Source of the DNA: Bombyx mori
Taxonomy: Eukaryota; Arthropoda; Insecta; Lepidoptera; Bombycidae
Length of the DNA: 64,000 nucleotides
NCBI RefSeq assembly: GCF_030269925.1
Contig: NC_085121.1
Location: forward strand, 10,371,501 to 10,435,500
Direction: 5' to 3'
The notes under the pieces are model-generated. The model was not told where the DNA came from and searched no databases. It saw only the letters and a program-made list of their open reading frames with translations. Below, piece after piece: positions 60,001 through 64,000 of this stretch (its first letter is position 1; every line of letters starts with the position of its first letter). The translations under genes and the position numbers were made by a program.

Positions 60001-62378
60001 ACCGTCGGCGATCCCAACTTCAAAGGTAAATTAAGAAACCCGCATGTGGAGGCCGCATCGCATCGCAACGAACACAAGCCGACCGCCCCTCGCGGGTTTA
60101 ATTTTAAATGAGCCGCGTAGGTAATAAGGTCAGCGTAGGCAAAAATGATTTGTCAAGTAGTTGTTACTAGAAAATTTGTATCTCCTTATTTCTTACTAGA
60201 TGATCCAAATCGCGACATCGTATCAAAATTTTATTGTACTCACTTTTTTAATGTTGTTTTTTTTAGATTAGATGAGTGGACGAGCTCACGGCCCACGTGG
60301 TGTTAAATGGTTACCGGAGCCCAGAAACATTTACAACGTAAATACCGTCACCCACCTTGAGATATAAGTTCTAAGGTCTCAGTATAGTTACCGCGGCTAC
60401 CCCACCCTTCAAAACGAAACCCATTACTGCTTCACGGCAGAAATAGGCAGGGTTGGTAACTACTCGTGCGAACTCACAAGATGTTCTACCACTAATAAAG
60501 ACCAGTGTGTAATATAAACATCTAATATAAGTTCTTTTGAATGACAATTTTTCTCCGGCTTAACGCATACACATGCATTTTCTGTTGCATAAACAGATTA
60601 AATAAAAAATATTAAAAATAACTTACCGATTGTCGTGAGCGCCAATGTGCACCAATAATAACTTTGAAGATACTGTTTCACTACATCGGCCGTTTCCGTA
60701 TCGTGATACACCCAGTTTTTACTACCGAAACCATTGTTTTTATATATTATATGGTACAAGCACCCGTTCCAATGGAATATCACTAACAAATAATGAATTA
60801 AACTTGTTGACCTAAACAAGTTAGGGTAGTTTGTGTGTCGCTCAGTTCGGTCCATAAACGCCCAAAAACGATATATTTTCACTAATCGGAACGAACGTAA
60901 TATTGAATTAAAGCCGATGGATAGATAAAGAAAGTCCAACGGCAACAAACACAGACAGTCTATATAGAACGTGGTAGAGTTCATGTAATGCGCTCTCAGC
61001 TTCGCCGCATCCGTTTGTAGCACGCCATCTTCTAGATATCCCGTCCGAAAATGAAACAAAATGTCCGCCAAATATAGGAAGTCCGAAAAATAGTCGAGGC
61101 AAAACCACACTATTAATGTTTCACCTGAAACAAAACATAATTCTAATGGATAGGACTTCACATGTTCGTAATCAATTATCTTATATCTTTAAACGAGCAA
61201 TTCTTGTATATATAAATATAATAATATATATAATCTGAATCTCGGAAATGGCTCCAACGATTTTCATAAAATTTAGTATATAGGGGATTTGAGGGTAGAT
61301 AAATCGATCTAGCTACGATTTATTTTCAGAAAATGTTGTTTTATTCGTGTTTTCAATAATCAACTTTATCGATAATTTTGATATATTATTATTATTCTGT
61401 CGGTGAGATCGAAAAATATTATTCATATTTCATCATTTTATCAGTATGTAATTCGTATTTAAATATAATTTCTAAGAAATCAATTTATCAACAAAAAAAA
61501 GACCGAGCTAAGTTCGGTCATTATCTAGTAATATAATATAATATAATCAAAGATAATAAAAAGGAAAGATGAATGAATGAACGAATGAGAGTTGAAAACG
61601 AACGTAACAAAGGCCGTGAAGATTCAATTACAAACTACGCATCGTTGGCAACAGAACGTGGCAAATGCAATCGTGTGGCAGTGAAACTTTACAACAAAAC
61701 AAGAGACTCCACCGTGAAACATCGAAACATTTCCTTTCGCGGTAAATATTTATTACATTGTTCACGCGACGTGACATTTAACTAAGAAAAGCTGTTCCGG
61801 TGAGTAATTTAATTCTCAACGGCGCAAGTTAGCGGAAACTATGCGGGGACCGCGCTAAGACGTTGCAGCTTGGAGCACGACATTTATTCTCACGTCCTAT
61901 CTAAATAGCGGTCATATCGTTACATATCTTATTATTATTAGTTTGCTCAAACATTTTTAATGTTTAGTGGCCGAGGAACGAAAATTGTGTGATATCTCAA
62001 TGACATTCATGAAAAAATATGATATTTCAATGGAATCCAGAGGACCAAGTCTGCTATTAATTTCTTTTTTAAATGTAGCTAATCATTATCTATTATGGTA
62101 AACTCATCGTTTATTTTCAGCTCAAATAACATCGTATATAATGAAGTATAAATTTTTTTTCAGAACCTTAATTTTTTTTTATTTACTTACCATTTATTTC
62201 TTGAAAAGCGAACCTGTAGACTATAACCCATAGGTTATAAAGGAAGGCTAGCGAGACGACCATGGACCAATAGTAGCACAATCGGCCGGCGGGGTCAAAA
62301 ACAAACGACCAGTGCGGCCCAGAGCGCAGTCGGCCGCTTGCGTAGGTGGAGCGACGTCGGAGACCTCCTCTGCTGCCA
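21587..62378 (-). CDS. Cyclic-nucleotide-gated cation channel subunit, ten exons (5' end outside window)
   Basis: CNG channels are plasma-membrane cation channels opened by cGMP or cAMP, used in insect sensory and neuronal signalling. Coding segments on the minus strand: 62378-62191, 61124-60627, 39171-39028, 32709-32517, 31187-31087, 31015-30878, 29435-29268, 23584-23440, 22999-22757, 21692-21587. Every junction has GT donor and AG acceptor with compatible phase; the sum is 1,924 nt (one base finishing a codon, 640 codons, TAA). Domains in order: S1 (about residues 25-55), S2-S5 and pore (63-229), S6 (230-277), C-linker (277-341), cyclic nucleotide-binding domain (341-460), a Ser/Pro-rich linker, and a C-terminal coiled coil as in CNGA-type subunits. 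The pore reads TTIGDLPRP; vertebrate CNGA subunits have Glu where this has Asp. Alpha-type is favoured by the coiled coil; which insect paralogue (CngA or Cngl type) I cannot decide. Introns are loaded with transposons. The start codon is not in the window. Confidence 0.93.
21693..22756 (-). other. CNG intron between exons 9 and 10
   Basis: 21775-21905 is an old plus-strand SINE-like remnant; this and the adjoining intron end are duplicated at 36022-36263. No other feature. Confidence 0.7.
22757..22999 (-). CDS. CNG channel exon 9 (Gly-rich tract and coiled coil)
   Basis: Acceptor tggcag|T completes Ser. The exon encodes a Ser/Ala-rich run, a Gly-rich tract and then a heptad-type helix ([20 protein letters not shown]), ending WEVDQ with donor CAAAG|gtgaca. 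In vertebrate CNGA channels a C-terminal leucine zipper here sets alpha-subunit trimerisation; the same role is inferred. Confidence 0.88.
23047..23258 (-). mobile_element. Repeat A with internal deletion
   Basis: cttttttttattgcttagat to ctatcaccagtaaaa; about 35 bp missing after ggagcccaca. Between CNG exons 8 and 9, sense to the gene. Confidence 0.85.
23440..23584 (-). CDS. CNG channel exon 8 (C-terminal linker)
   Basis: Acceptor ttgtag|TG completes a Val codon after LEK. It reads [19 protein letters not shown], then a Pro/Ser/His-rich stretch to YRDQLY, with donor TATAG|gtgata. Phases match both neighbours. The region is low complexity, so the assignment rests on splice phase and the QSTPGLVE motif, which I believe is shared by insect CNG proteins. 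Confidence 0.85.
24279..27161 (-). CDS. Jockey copy 2 ORF2, endonuclease-reverse transcriptase
   Basis: 960 residues, uninterrupted, with the same endonuclease (GDLN, SDHRP) and reverse transcriptase ([27 protein letters not shown]) motifs as copy 1. About 15-20 substitutions and a two-residue length difference near the C-terminus separate the copies. It starts three bases after the ORF1 stop, in the same frame. Confidence 0.95.
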   Translation of the reverse strand: MAYISRIKPLSVTIGFFNAYGLANQRDQVSDFLRDHQIDIFLVQETLLKPARRDPKIANYNMVRNDRLSARGGGTVIYYRRALHCVPLDPPALANIEASVCRISLTGHAPIVIASVYLPPDKIVLSSDIEALLGMGSSVILAGDLNCKHIRWNSHTTTPNGRRLDALVDDLAFDIVAPLTPTHYPLNIAHRPDILDIALLKNVTLRLHSIEVVSELDSDHRPVVMKLGRAPDSVPVTRTVVDWHTLGISLAESDPPSLPFNPDSTPSPQDAAEAIDILTSHITSTLDRSSKQVVAEDFLHRFKLSDDIRELLRAKNASIRAYDRYPTAENRIRMRALQRDVKSRIAEVRDARWSDFLEGLAPSQRSYYRLARTLKSDTVVTMPPLVGPSGRLAAFDDDEKAELLADTLQTQCTPSTQSVDPVHVELVDSEVERRASLPPSDALPPVTPMEVKDLIKDLRPRKAPGSDGISNRVIKLLPVQLIVMLASIFNAAMANCIFPAVWKEADVIGIHKPGKPKNHPTSYRPISLLMSLGKLYERLLYKRLRDFVSSKGILIDEQFGFRTNHSCVQQVHRLTEHILVGLNRPKPLYTGALFFDVAKAFDKVWHNGLIFKLFNMGVPDSLVLIIRDFLSNRSFRYRVEGTRSSPRPLTAGVPQGSVLSPLLFSLFVNDIPRSPPTHLALFADDTTVYYSSRNKFLIAKKLQSAALALGQWFRKWRIDINPAKSTAVLFQRGSSTRISSRIRRRNLTPPITLFRQPIPWARKVKYLGVTLDASMTFRPHIKSVRDRAAFILGRLYPMICKRSKMSLRNKVTLYKTCIRPVMTYASVVFAHAARTHIDTLQSLQSRFCRLAVGAPWFVRNVDLHDDLGLESIRKYMKSASERYFDKAMRHDNRLIVAAADYSPNPDHAGASHRRRPRHVLTDPSDPITFALDAFSSNTRGRLRDPGNRIRRTRQRGRRAT
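27165..28787 (-). CDS. Jockey copy 2 ORF1, gag-like protein
   Basis: A 540-residue ORF from [16 protein letters not shown], equal in length to copy 1, with the same Ala/Pro/Ser-rich N-terminus, PRE_C2HC-like region and three zinc knuckles. The frame extends upstream to an ATG at 28832, but the shared start at 28787 is preferred because the leader differs in frame between the copies. A few percent of residues differ from copy 1. Confidence 0.93.
   Translation of the reverse strand: MDAVFAEFLRLRHPQLASEFLAFKANHTASSLEDSAVLAAPASPVPACKASTSSTATSVVPAVPASPILASKTAASSAVATVPAVRSSAASVAPSKTPARRSPAPASSSSDSDSEMEVDLAPASSTDGFTLVQKGKKRAAESRAPAAAKISKAANASRPRPQTPVAPPARASPSPRPVAQNKTQSPPPVILQEKAAWDRVSLALKAKNINFTNARNLANGIQIKVHSSDDHRALTSYLRKERISFHTYTLQEERELRVVIRGIPKELDVELVKADLLEQGLPVNSVHRMHTGRGREPYNMVLVALQPTPEGKKIFNTQTVCRLSGIAVEAPHKKGTPSQCHNCQLYGHSSRNCHARPRCVKCLGDHATALCTRDQKTATEPPSCVLCRTQGHPANYRGCPRAPKINRRVARQNRLRASGPDIKASAPSASQAKPAFVPAAVPCVSAWAKPLPYTNTATTPSSAIRPAPATRPSPATCPPTASENLALAIDFFQSINFERVNALGDAIRAASTAQHFIAVVQEYADVYASLNTYVLPSLRR
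29268..29435 (-). CDS. CNG channel exon 7 (end of nucleotide-binding domain)
   Basis: Begins with the Gly-Asn-Arg-Arg-Thr-Ala motif that contacts the cyclic phosphate, then [20 protein letters not shown] and a basic C-helix region ending KYKKAPLEK. Acceptor cgacag|GC, donor AAAAG|gtatgt. The 5' end of the intronic Jockey copy 2 begins 75 bp beyond this donor. The frame also runs open upstream of the acceptor, but the spliced Gly codon fits the family exactly. Confidence 0.93.
29539..29802. mobile_element. hAT-type MITE
   Basis: 264 bp with inverted ends cagcggtcgggaa / ttccccgaccgctg and a perfect 8-bp target duplication atttaatc (29531-29538 and 29803-29810). CAGNGG-type ends and an 8-bp duplication fit the hAT superfamily. 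Non-coding, in the intron between exons 6 and 7. Confidence 0.88.
29811..30877 (-). other. CNG intron between exons 6 and 7 (part right of the hAT MITE)
   Basis: AT-rich intron sequence, no recognisable repeat or coding exon; taat/atat runs near 30500-30560. Confidence 0.55.
30878..31015 (-). CDS. CNG channel exon 6 (cyclic nucleotide-binding pocket)
   Basis: Reads [18 protein letters not shown], then [20 protein letters not shown]. The FGEISIL phosphate-binding cassette identifies the cyclic-nucleotide pocket. Acceptor tgtag|GTGAAG, donor GGCAG|gtaaac. It is separated from exon 5 by only 71 bp, the shortest intron of the gene. Confidence 0.95.
31087..31187 (-). CDS. CNG channel exon 5 (start of cyclic nucleotide-binding domain)
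   Basis: A 101-bp exon, too short for simple ORF detection in this frame. It reads [20 protein letters not shown], then [14 protein letters not shown]. Acceptor gtccag|G completes Arg of TLKR from exon 4; donor AAAG|gttagt leaves a G that is completed by GT of exon 6. It forms the N-terminal helix and first strands of the nucleotide-binding domain. Confidence 0.93.
31549..31700 (-). repeat. Repeat B
   Basis: tttttttttattgcccttgt to caagcctcgtttgaagaagg, between CNG exons 4 and 5. Confidence 0.8.
32517..32709 (-). CDS. CNG channel exon 4 (C-linker)
   Basis: The reading frame gives [16 protein letters not shown], then [36 protein letters not shown]. This is the C-linker that couples ligand binding to the S6 gate; [11 protein letters not shown] is near invariant in CNGA-type proteins. 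Acceptor tttag|CT completes the codon left by exon 3; donor AAAAG|gtgaat leaves two bases. Confidence 0.95.
32793..33010 (+). mobile_element. Repeat A, internally shortened
   Basis: gaggtggtaggacctcttgt to aagcaataaagaaaaat, lacking about 35 bp after ggtaccaccacc. It starts 84 bp upstream (in gene sense) of CNG exon 4. Confidence 0.8.
33088..33396 (+). repeat. Repeat C, near full-length copy
   Basis: From ctaaatgacccggcaaactt to tatatatagattagttag. Intronic, between CNG exons 3 and 4. Confidence 0.8.
34023..34216 (-). mobile_element. Repeat A, 5' truncated
   Basis: cttttttttattgcttagct to tgcttcacggcggaaataac. Confidence 0.8.
34658..34905 (+). mobile_element. Repeat A
   Basis: tactggtggtaagaactatt to ctaagcaataaaaaaaa. 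Confidence 0.85.
35005..35194 (+). mobile_element. 5'-truncated Jockey copy 3 (3' UTR only)
   Basis: About 190 bp matching the 3' UTR of copies 1 and 2 (ttccgatccggtagtaaatt to ttcaatcataaaa), flanked by the 13-bp duplication ctatttttctcga at 34992-35004 and 35195-35207. A typical dead-on-arrival LINE insertion, in the intron between CNG exons 3 and 4, antisense to the gene. Confidence 0.9.
35778..36020 (-). mobile_element. Repeat A
   Basis: tttttttattgcttagatgg to gaggtcctaccaccagtaac; directly abuts the exon 10 duplicate at 36022. Confidence 0.85.
36022..36263 (+). pseudogene. Inverted duplicate of the CNG last-intron end and start of exon 10
   Basis: Aligns over about 240 bp with the minus strand of 21661-21906: an old SINE-like part, intron sequence (tttccgggccgttgggaact), the acceptor attag, and the first 31 coding bases of exon 10 (36233-36263), which are identical. 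It then passes into an A-rich stretch (aaataaataaacc). It lies in the intron between exons 3 and 4, opposite to the gene. Confidence 0.85.
36600..37043 (+). repeat. Interspersed repeat (gcggcccgctccgactccgc type)
   Basis: Begins actagcggcccgctccgact and ends caaacaaacaaacaaatctt then ctctttataatattagtata. These two ends recur widely in lepidopteran genomes; the class is not assigned. Confidence 0.6.
37831..37876. repeat. Perfect 20-bp palindrome
   Basis: Arms aaattatttagtaactaaat (37831-37850) and its exact reverse complement (37857-37876) around a 6-base loop. Could be a cruciform or MITE remnant; it is intronic. Confidence 0.8.
38020..38720. promoter_or_regulatory. GC- and CpG-rich island in the intron between CNG exons 3 and 4
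   Basis: Sharply richer in GC than its surroundings (ggcggacgcgcgcgggacgc and similar, 38050-38350; a second block 38590-38720). It includes a CTATTTATAG word near 38247 and an extended E-box ccacgtgg near 38620. A 102-codon ORF at 38116 has no recognisable domain and looks incidental. An alternative promoter or enhancer is an inference. Confidence 0.4.
39028..39171 (-). CDS. CNG channel exon 3 (selectivity filter end and S6)
   Basis: Acceptor gtgcag|GT completes the Gly codon of TTIG from exon 2. The exon reads [14 protein letters not shown], then S6 ([17 protein letters not shown]), then the start of the C-linker (STARKEFQ). Donor CAGG|gtaagt. The 144-bp length keeps the frame. Asp follows the filter Gly, where vertebrate CNGA subunits have the pore Glu. 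Confidence 0.94.
39353..39610 (+). mobile_element. Repeat A
   Basis: taccaccagctatggtggta to gagcaataaaaaaataat; the first bases form a short hairpin with a piece of a second, reversed 5' end. Confidence 0.8.
40267..40417. mobile_element. Short MITE with ~40-bp inverted ends
   Basis: 151 bp. Left arm 40267-40306 (ttcgagtttgttaacgttct...) and right arm 40379-40417 are near-perfect reverse complements. The middle carries tgccgctaggggcgctgttc. The target duplication is not clear. Confidence 0.8.
40418..42580. other. Giant CNG intron; one unassigned short frame
   Basis: A plus-strand frame at 41829-42119 contains [20 protein letters not shown], reminiscent of a retroelement gag start but not assignable. 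The rest is AT-rich and shows nothing. Confidence 0.35.
42581..42627 (+). pseudogene. RTE-like LINE fragment, left part (split by LTR element)
   Basis: Encodes [14 protein letters not shown], the basic RTE C-terminal motif. The reading frame continues at 47479-47625 after removal of the LTR element and one copy of the 4-bp duplication cgtg, so both pieces were one fragment before the LTR element inserted. Confidence 0.75.
42628..43211 (+). repeat. Left LTR
   Basis: 584 bp, begins tgatag and ends ctatta. Holds a duplicated word (ttatgcctatgtataggtat at 42634 and again near 42708), a perfect 14-bp hairpin gcgatgacaaacaa / ttgtttgtcatcgc (about 42806-42848) and a GC-rich stretch near 42870-42920 that may be the promoter. 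After it, tatcagaagtgggattcga is complementary to a plausible tRNA 3' arm (TTCGA T-loop), a candidate primer-binding site. Confidence 0.9.
43271..44160 (+). pseudogene. Gag remnant with two CCHC zinc knuckles
   Basis: Frames are broken. A fragment at 43400-43677 keeps gag-like sequence ([20 protein letters not shown]). The knuckles [14 protein letters not shown] (43950-43991) and [14 protein letters not shown] (44046-44087) survive. Three A-rich runs (43653-43666, about 43820-43858, 43988-44002) interrupt the reading frame. No full protein can be made. Confidence 0.8.
44185..44600 (+). pseudogene. RNase H remnant of the pol gene
   Basis: [17 protein letters not shown] followed by the [15 protein letters not shown]ase H motif, a stop, then [20 protein letters not shown] and [20 protein letters not shown]. 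It joins gag remnants directly to the very end of the reverse transcriptase; roughly 2 kb of protease and RT is absent. Confidence 0.8.
44710..46110 (+). pseudogene. Integrase remnant, interrupted
   Basis: The zinc-binding start ([20 protein letters not shown], 44831-44890) and the core beginning ([11 protein letters not shown], near 45025) are seen. Then 45080-45470 is unrelated AT-rich sequence where the catalytic core should be, and the tail resumes with [20 protein letters not shown] (about 45508) and ends in a [17 protein letters not shown] region (45917). A 36-bp direct duplication (aatatgttacatactatgtgcgaggagctg) lies at 45568-45640. No functional enzyme. Confidence 0.75.
46295..46692 (+). 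repeat. Four-copy ~107-bp minisatellite inside the LTR element
   Basis: Units start gagtaccgctggtcggcc at 46295, 46402, 46509 and 46607 (periods 107, 107, 98). Units 1-3 are nearly identical; the last differs by a few bases. It lies between the integrase remnant and the right LTR. Confidence 0.92.
46895..47478 (+). repeat. Right LTR
   Basis: Same length (584 bp) and, reading by eye, the same sequence as 42628-43211. Just before it, acttcgaggacgaagt (about 46863-46880) forms a short hairpin ahead of the LTR. Confidence 0.92.
47479..47625 (+). pseudogene. RTE-like LINE fragment, right part with 3' tail
   Basis: Continues in frame from 42627: [18 protein letters not shown] then [11 protein letters not shown] and a stop, followed by gagaagggcaggagaatgatg, the same end seen at the RTE fragment near 12300 (minus). 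The first four bases are the LTR element's target duplication. Confidence 0.75.
47626..51290. other. Giant CNG intron, mostly plain AT-rich DNA
   Basis: Except for repeat A at 48099-48348 nothing is recognised. 50880-51260 is less AT-rich with short open frames on both strands, none resembling a known protein. Confidence 0.5.
48099..48348 (-). mobile_element. Repeat A
   Basis: tttttttttgattgcttaga to gaggtcctactaccagtaaa. Confidence 0.85.
51291..51532 (+). mobile_element. Repeat A
   Basis: tactagtggtaggacctctt to cagagcaataaaaaaaa, directly followed by the tandem LTR-like repeat at 51534. Confidence 0.85.
51534..52648. repeat. Tandem LTR-like repeat, two units, the first carrying a 292-bp extra segment
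   Basis: Segment A (gtgtgtgtgtccgctccgac, 47 bp) and segment C (from aaattaaacgaaac, about 364 bp) occur as A-extra-C at 51534-52236 and as A-C at 52237-52648. The C copies differ at only about three positions. C holds a GC-rich part with CCAAT-type words and a perfect 14-bp inverted repeat ttggctcctgattg / caatcaggagccaa, and a tatatat word. It looks like LTR or promoter sequence; the family is not recognised. Confidence 0.75.
51581..51872. other. 292-bp segment unique to the first tandem unit
   Basis: Plus strand: a 22-codon ORF from ATG at 51613 ([20 protein letters not shown]) followed by a perfect splice-donor word gtaagt. Minus strand: gttcgggttcgattcctgaac near 51830-51850 matches the pol III box B consensus (GGTTCGANTCC). 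Either could be chance; the product is not recognised. Confidence 0.4.
52873..53107. mobile_element. MITE with ~35-bp inverted ends, TA flanks
   Basis: Left end tcgacgcttgaacggcaaac... and right end ...gtttgcctttcaagcgtcga (as ttgcctttcaagcgtcga) are inverted repeats with about two mismatches over 35 bp. TA at 52871-52872 and 53108-53109 suggests a Tc1/mariner-driven MITE. Non-coding interior. Confidence 0.75.
53121..53405 (+). repeat. Repeat C, interrupted by the mariner
   Basis: From tactagctgacccggcagac to ttcatttttata. The last bases (tatatatagat) lie beyond the mariner at 54714-54730. Confidence 0.85.
53406..54713 (+). mobile_element. maT-type mariner DNA transposon (DD37D)
   Basis: 1,308 bp flanked by TA (53404-53405, 54714-54715). 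The inverted ends share ctagtcaggtcataa and continue with mismatches (...ttgtcacaca / ...ctgtcacatg). It interrupts a copy of repeat C: flanks tttttata and tatatatagat reconstitute that repeat's end. Encodes one transposase, now frameshifted. Confidence 0.92.
53564..54550 (+). pseudogene. maT-type mariner transposase, frameshifted
   Basis: An enzyme that cuts and reinserts the element at TA. N-terminal helix-turn-helix region ([20 protein letters not shown] with GRPR), then the catalytic acidic residues: first in LFSDEKIF, second in FQQDSAPAH, third in SPDLNPLD. With one base missing near 54318 the frame shifts; allowing for it, 37 residues lie between the second and third Asp, the maT (Bmmar1-like) signature. 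No ATG is in frame with the N-terminus, so a second lesion near the start is likely. Not functional. Confidence 0.9.
54731..58059. other. Giant CNG intron, no gene seen
   Basis: Old SINE-like remnants at about 55080-55230, 56220-56410 and 57640-57790; otherwise AT-rich, non-coding. Confidence 0.5.
58060..58267 (-). mobile_element. Repeat A, old copy
   Basis: ttattattattacttagatg to gagctatcgccagtaatacc, with deletions. Confidence 0.7.
58268..60256. other. Giant CNG intron, no gene seen
   Basis: Two patches with more GC (58680-58900 and 59860-60115) carry short open frames without recognisable domains. Confidence 0.45.
60257..60500 (-). mobile_element. Repeat A
   Basis: gttttttttagattagatga to gatgttctaccactaataaa, 127 bp from the CNG exon 2 donor. 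Confidence 0.8.
60627..61124 (-). CDS. CNG channel exon 2 (S2-S5 and pore helix)
   Basis: This 498-bp exon encodes about 166 residues: S2 ([20 protein letters not shown]), the conserved FRTGYLEDG loop, S3 ([13 protein letters not shown]), the S4 region with basic residues ([10 protein letters not shown]), the NYPNLFR motif, S5 ([15 protein letters not shown]) and the pore helix ending [12 protein letters not shown]. These are diagnostic CNG features. Acceptor tttcag|GT, donor ATCG|gtaagt. The pore continues on exon 3, 21.5 kb away. Confidence 0.95.
61125..62190. other. CNG intron between exons 1 and 2
   Basis: AT-rich with a short (aatat) run near 61530; the plus frame at 61573-61785 has no recognisable domain. 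Confidence 0.55.
62191..62378 (-). CDS. CNG channel exon 1 of those visible (S1 segment)
   Basis: The frame gives a basic, Ser/Arg-rich stretch, then [20 protein letters not shown], which matches the pre-S1 and S1 region of CNG channels. The acceptor is cccag before 62378 (first base completes a codon) and the donor is AATG|gtaagt after 62191. The donor side is certain because its single trailing G is completed by GT at the next exon. The acceptor side is slightly less sure, since the upstream exon is outside the window. Confidence 0.85.
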
Positions 62379-63218
62379 CTGGGTAACAAACAAAATAACA
62401 TTCAATTACATACTAAAGTACATAATCATATATAATAAAGCCAAGCCCACAATTTTTATATTCAAGCTTATATGTATATTGGAATTTATTCAAAATATAA
62501 AAAAAAATTGATGCAAAACCCGCTTATCCATAGTTTCATCCATAGAGAACAGATGGCTTTGTAAACATTATTTTTGGCCTACTCAAATTAAAATTCATGA
62601 AAACTTAAACCTCATTTTTGCATACTATGGTAAGCTTAGGGCACTTTTGCGCTGACGGCCTCTTAAGTACATACAGCAAGTTTGTTAAGATTAACTTTCT
62701 ACAAAAGGAGTTTCTCGAAGGATGCGGGCGAGATTGTCGTGTGAGATTATATCATGCGAGAACATTTTGTACGATTATCGACTTTAACTATTCGCGGAAT
62801 GGATGATTATAATTAATATTCATCAATCGTGTAATAATCTTACAAGCGTTTTCGCTGTTCTCATTCAAATAATTGTGCTTTATTATTTAATTTTGTCGAG
62901 CAGGTAATCCAAAAATGTTTAGAAGACATTTTGAACCATCAACAAATGGGAAATTGCAATAAAATTACGAATTGAAATTCAGAAGTTTATCAATCAAATT
63001 AGCTGTCTCAGCTGTCTTAAGGTTTAACGGCATCCATAAAATGCCGTGATACCCAGCGATGAAATGCACAGCGTGAATGCCGCATCTTGTGATAAAGTTG
63101 AAATCAATCAATTCTAACAGTATAGAGGTGGCTTCAAAGCGAAACGAATTATAACTTTACAACAGAAACCGATAATTTGGCGATACCCCCTTATAATGCG
63201 CACTACTATGACTAGCTC
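62379..63218. other. DNA upstream of CNG exon 1 (probably intron)
   Basis: No further CNG exon is recognisable. An old SINE-like remnant lies at about 63018-63120. Confidence 0.5.
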
Positions 63219-63330
63219 TTTTTTTATTGGGTTCTGTAGGCAAACTAGCATACAACCCACTAGAAGCATAGGGGTACAGCCAAGCCGCTGCCTGTCGCTA
63301 AGAACCCTCCGCAAACCTCGTTTGAAGAAA
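63219..63330 (-). repeat. Repeat B, shortened
   Basis: tttttttattgggttctgta to caaacctcgtttgaagaaag. Confidence 0.7.
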
Positions 63331-63910
63331 GATATATTTTAGCGCTCAGAATATATTGTGTAGGGAGGAACGCTGCTCTAAAAACGGAATAACGGAATCC
63401 GAAAAACAAAAGTCTATCTGTCGATCCAGAAGTTCCAAAAGATCCGTGAGAACAAAACTGTCGATCATCCGAACGAACGGCTGTCTTCTGTTTGGAGTCA
63501 AATGCAATGGAGCTGGTATTTATGTCTAATAAATTATGTCTGTGTTTAAGCATGTAATACCAAATGTATCATTCACAAATATATTTGCTGGAACTCAATA
63601 CTAAAACCTAACAAGCTAGCATGTAACCTATTAATAGGGTATTGATCGGTAAATATAATTAGACACGACTCGCTTGGCCATCGTCCTCTCTATCAAGAAC
63701 TAAGTGCTAAATGTTGTGTGCAAATCCAATAAGGAATGCACTTAGCGTTAATCCTACAGTATCCTATATCTGTAGAAAGGTGCGGACGACAAAATCCAAC
63801 GAAATTATGAAATATCTCCAGAATATTATAGTTCACTTAACATTACAATAATTAAACATAAACTGACTTCTATTATTAAGATATTGAATAATTGATGAAG
63901 GGTATTAAAG

Positions 63911-64000
63911 TTTTTTTTATTGCCCTTATAGGCAAAAGAGCATACGGCCCACCTGGTGGTGAGTGGTTACCGTTGCCCATGGACTTCAGCAATGTCAGTC
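63911..64000 (-). repeat. Repeat B, cut by the window edge
   Basis: ttttttttattgcccttata to ggacttcagcaatgtcag. Confidence 0.75.

Overview
The window is insect nuclear DNA, almost certainly from a silkworm (Bombyx mori or a very close relative). It is AT-rich and crowded with interspersed repeats that I recognise as typical of Bombyx: many copies of a ~250-bp SINE-like unit (called repeat A here, Bm1/BMC1-type), a second ~150-bp unit with a 'caagcctcgtttgaagaa' end (repeat B), a third unit beginning near 'gacccggcagacttcg' (repeat C), RTE-like LINE tails, a Jockey-type LINE and a maT-type mariner. No bacterial features, rRNA or tRNA genes were seen.

The one host gene I can support lies on the minus strand and fills most of the window. 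It is a cyclic-nucleotide-gated (CNG) cation channel subunit with ten coding exons from 62,378 down to the stop codon at 21,587. All ten exons join in one frame through GT-AG introns with matching phases, giving 640 residues from just before S1 to the C-terminus. The N-terminal exons lie beyond the right edge. The pore is split between exon 2 (60.6-61.1 kb) and exon 3 (39.0-39.2 kb) by a 21.5-kb intron.

Region by region: 1-21.5 kb is downstream of the CNG gene and holds repeats only, including a complete Jockey-type LINE (7,102-12,260) with both ORFs open. 19.1-21.6 kb is AT-rich, repeat-poor and probably the CNG 3' untranslated region. 21.6-32.7 kb carries exons 10 to 4. A second complete Jockey copy (23,972-29,192) sits in the intron between exons 7 and 8, in sense orientation, 75 bp after a splice donor. 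32.7-39 kb is an intron with repeats, a third (truncated) Jockey copy, an inverted duplicate of the last-exon acceptor region and a GC-rich island. 39.2-60.6 kb is the giant intron, with a MITE, an internally ruined LTR element with apparently identical LTRs (42,628-47,478) inserted into an RTE reading frame, a tandem LTR-like repeat (51.5-52.6 kb), another MITE and a maT mariner. 60.6-64 kb holds exons 2 and 1 and repeat B copies.

The most interesting points are the recently inserted but coding-dead LTR element, the two apparently intact Jockey copies with an in-frame ORF1-TAA-TCA-ATG-ORF2 junction, three copies of one 13-bp target sequence around Jockey copy 1 and an RTE fragment, and the inverted duplicate of the CNG terminal exon acceptor inside an upstream intron of the same gene.
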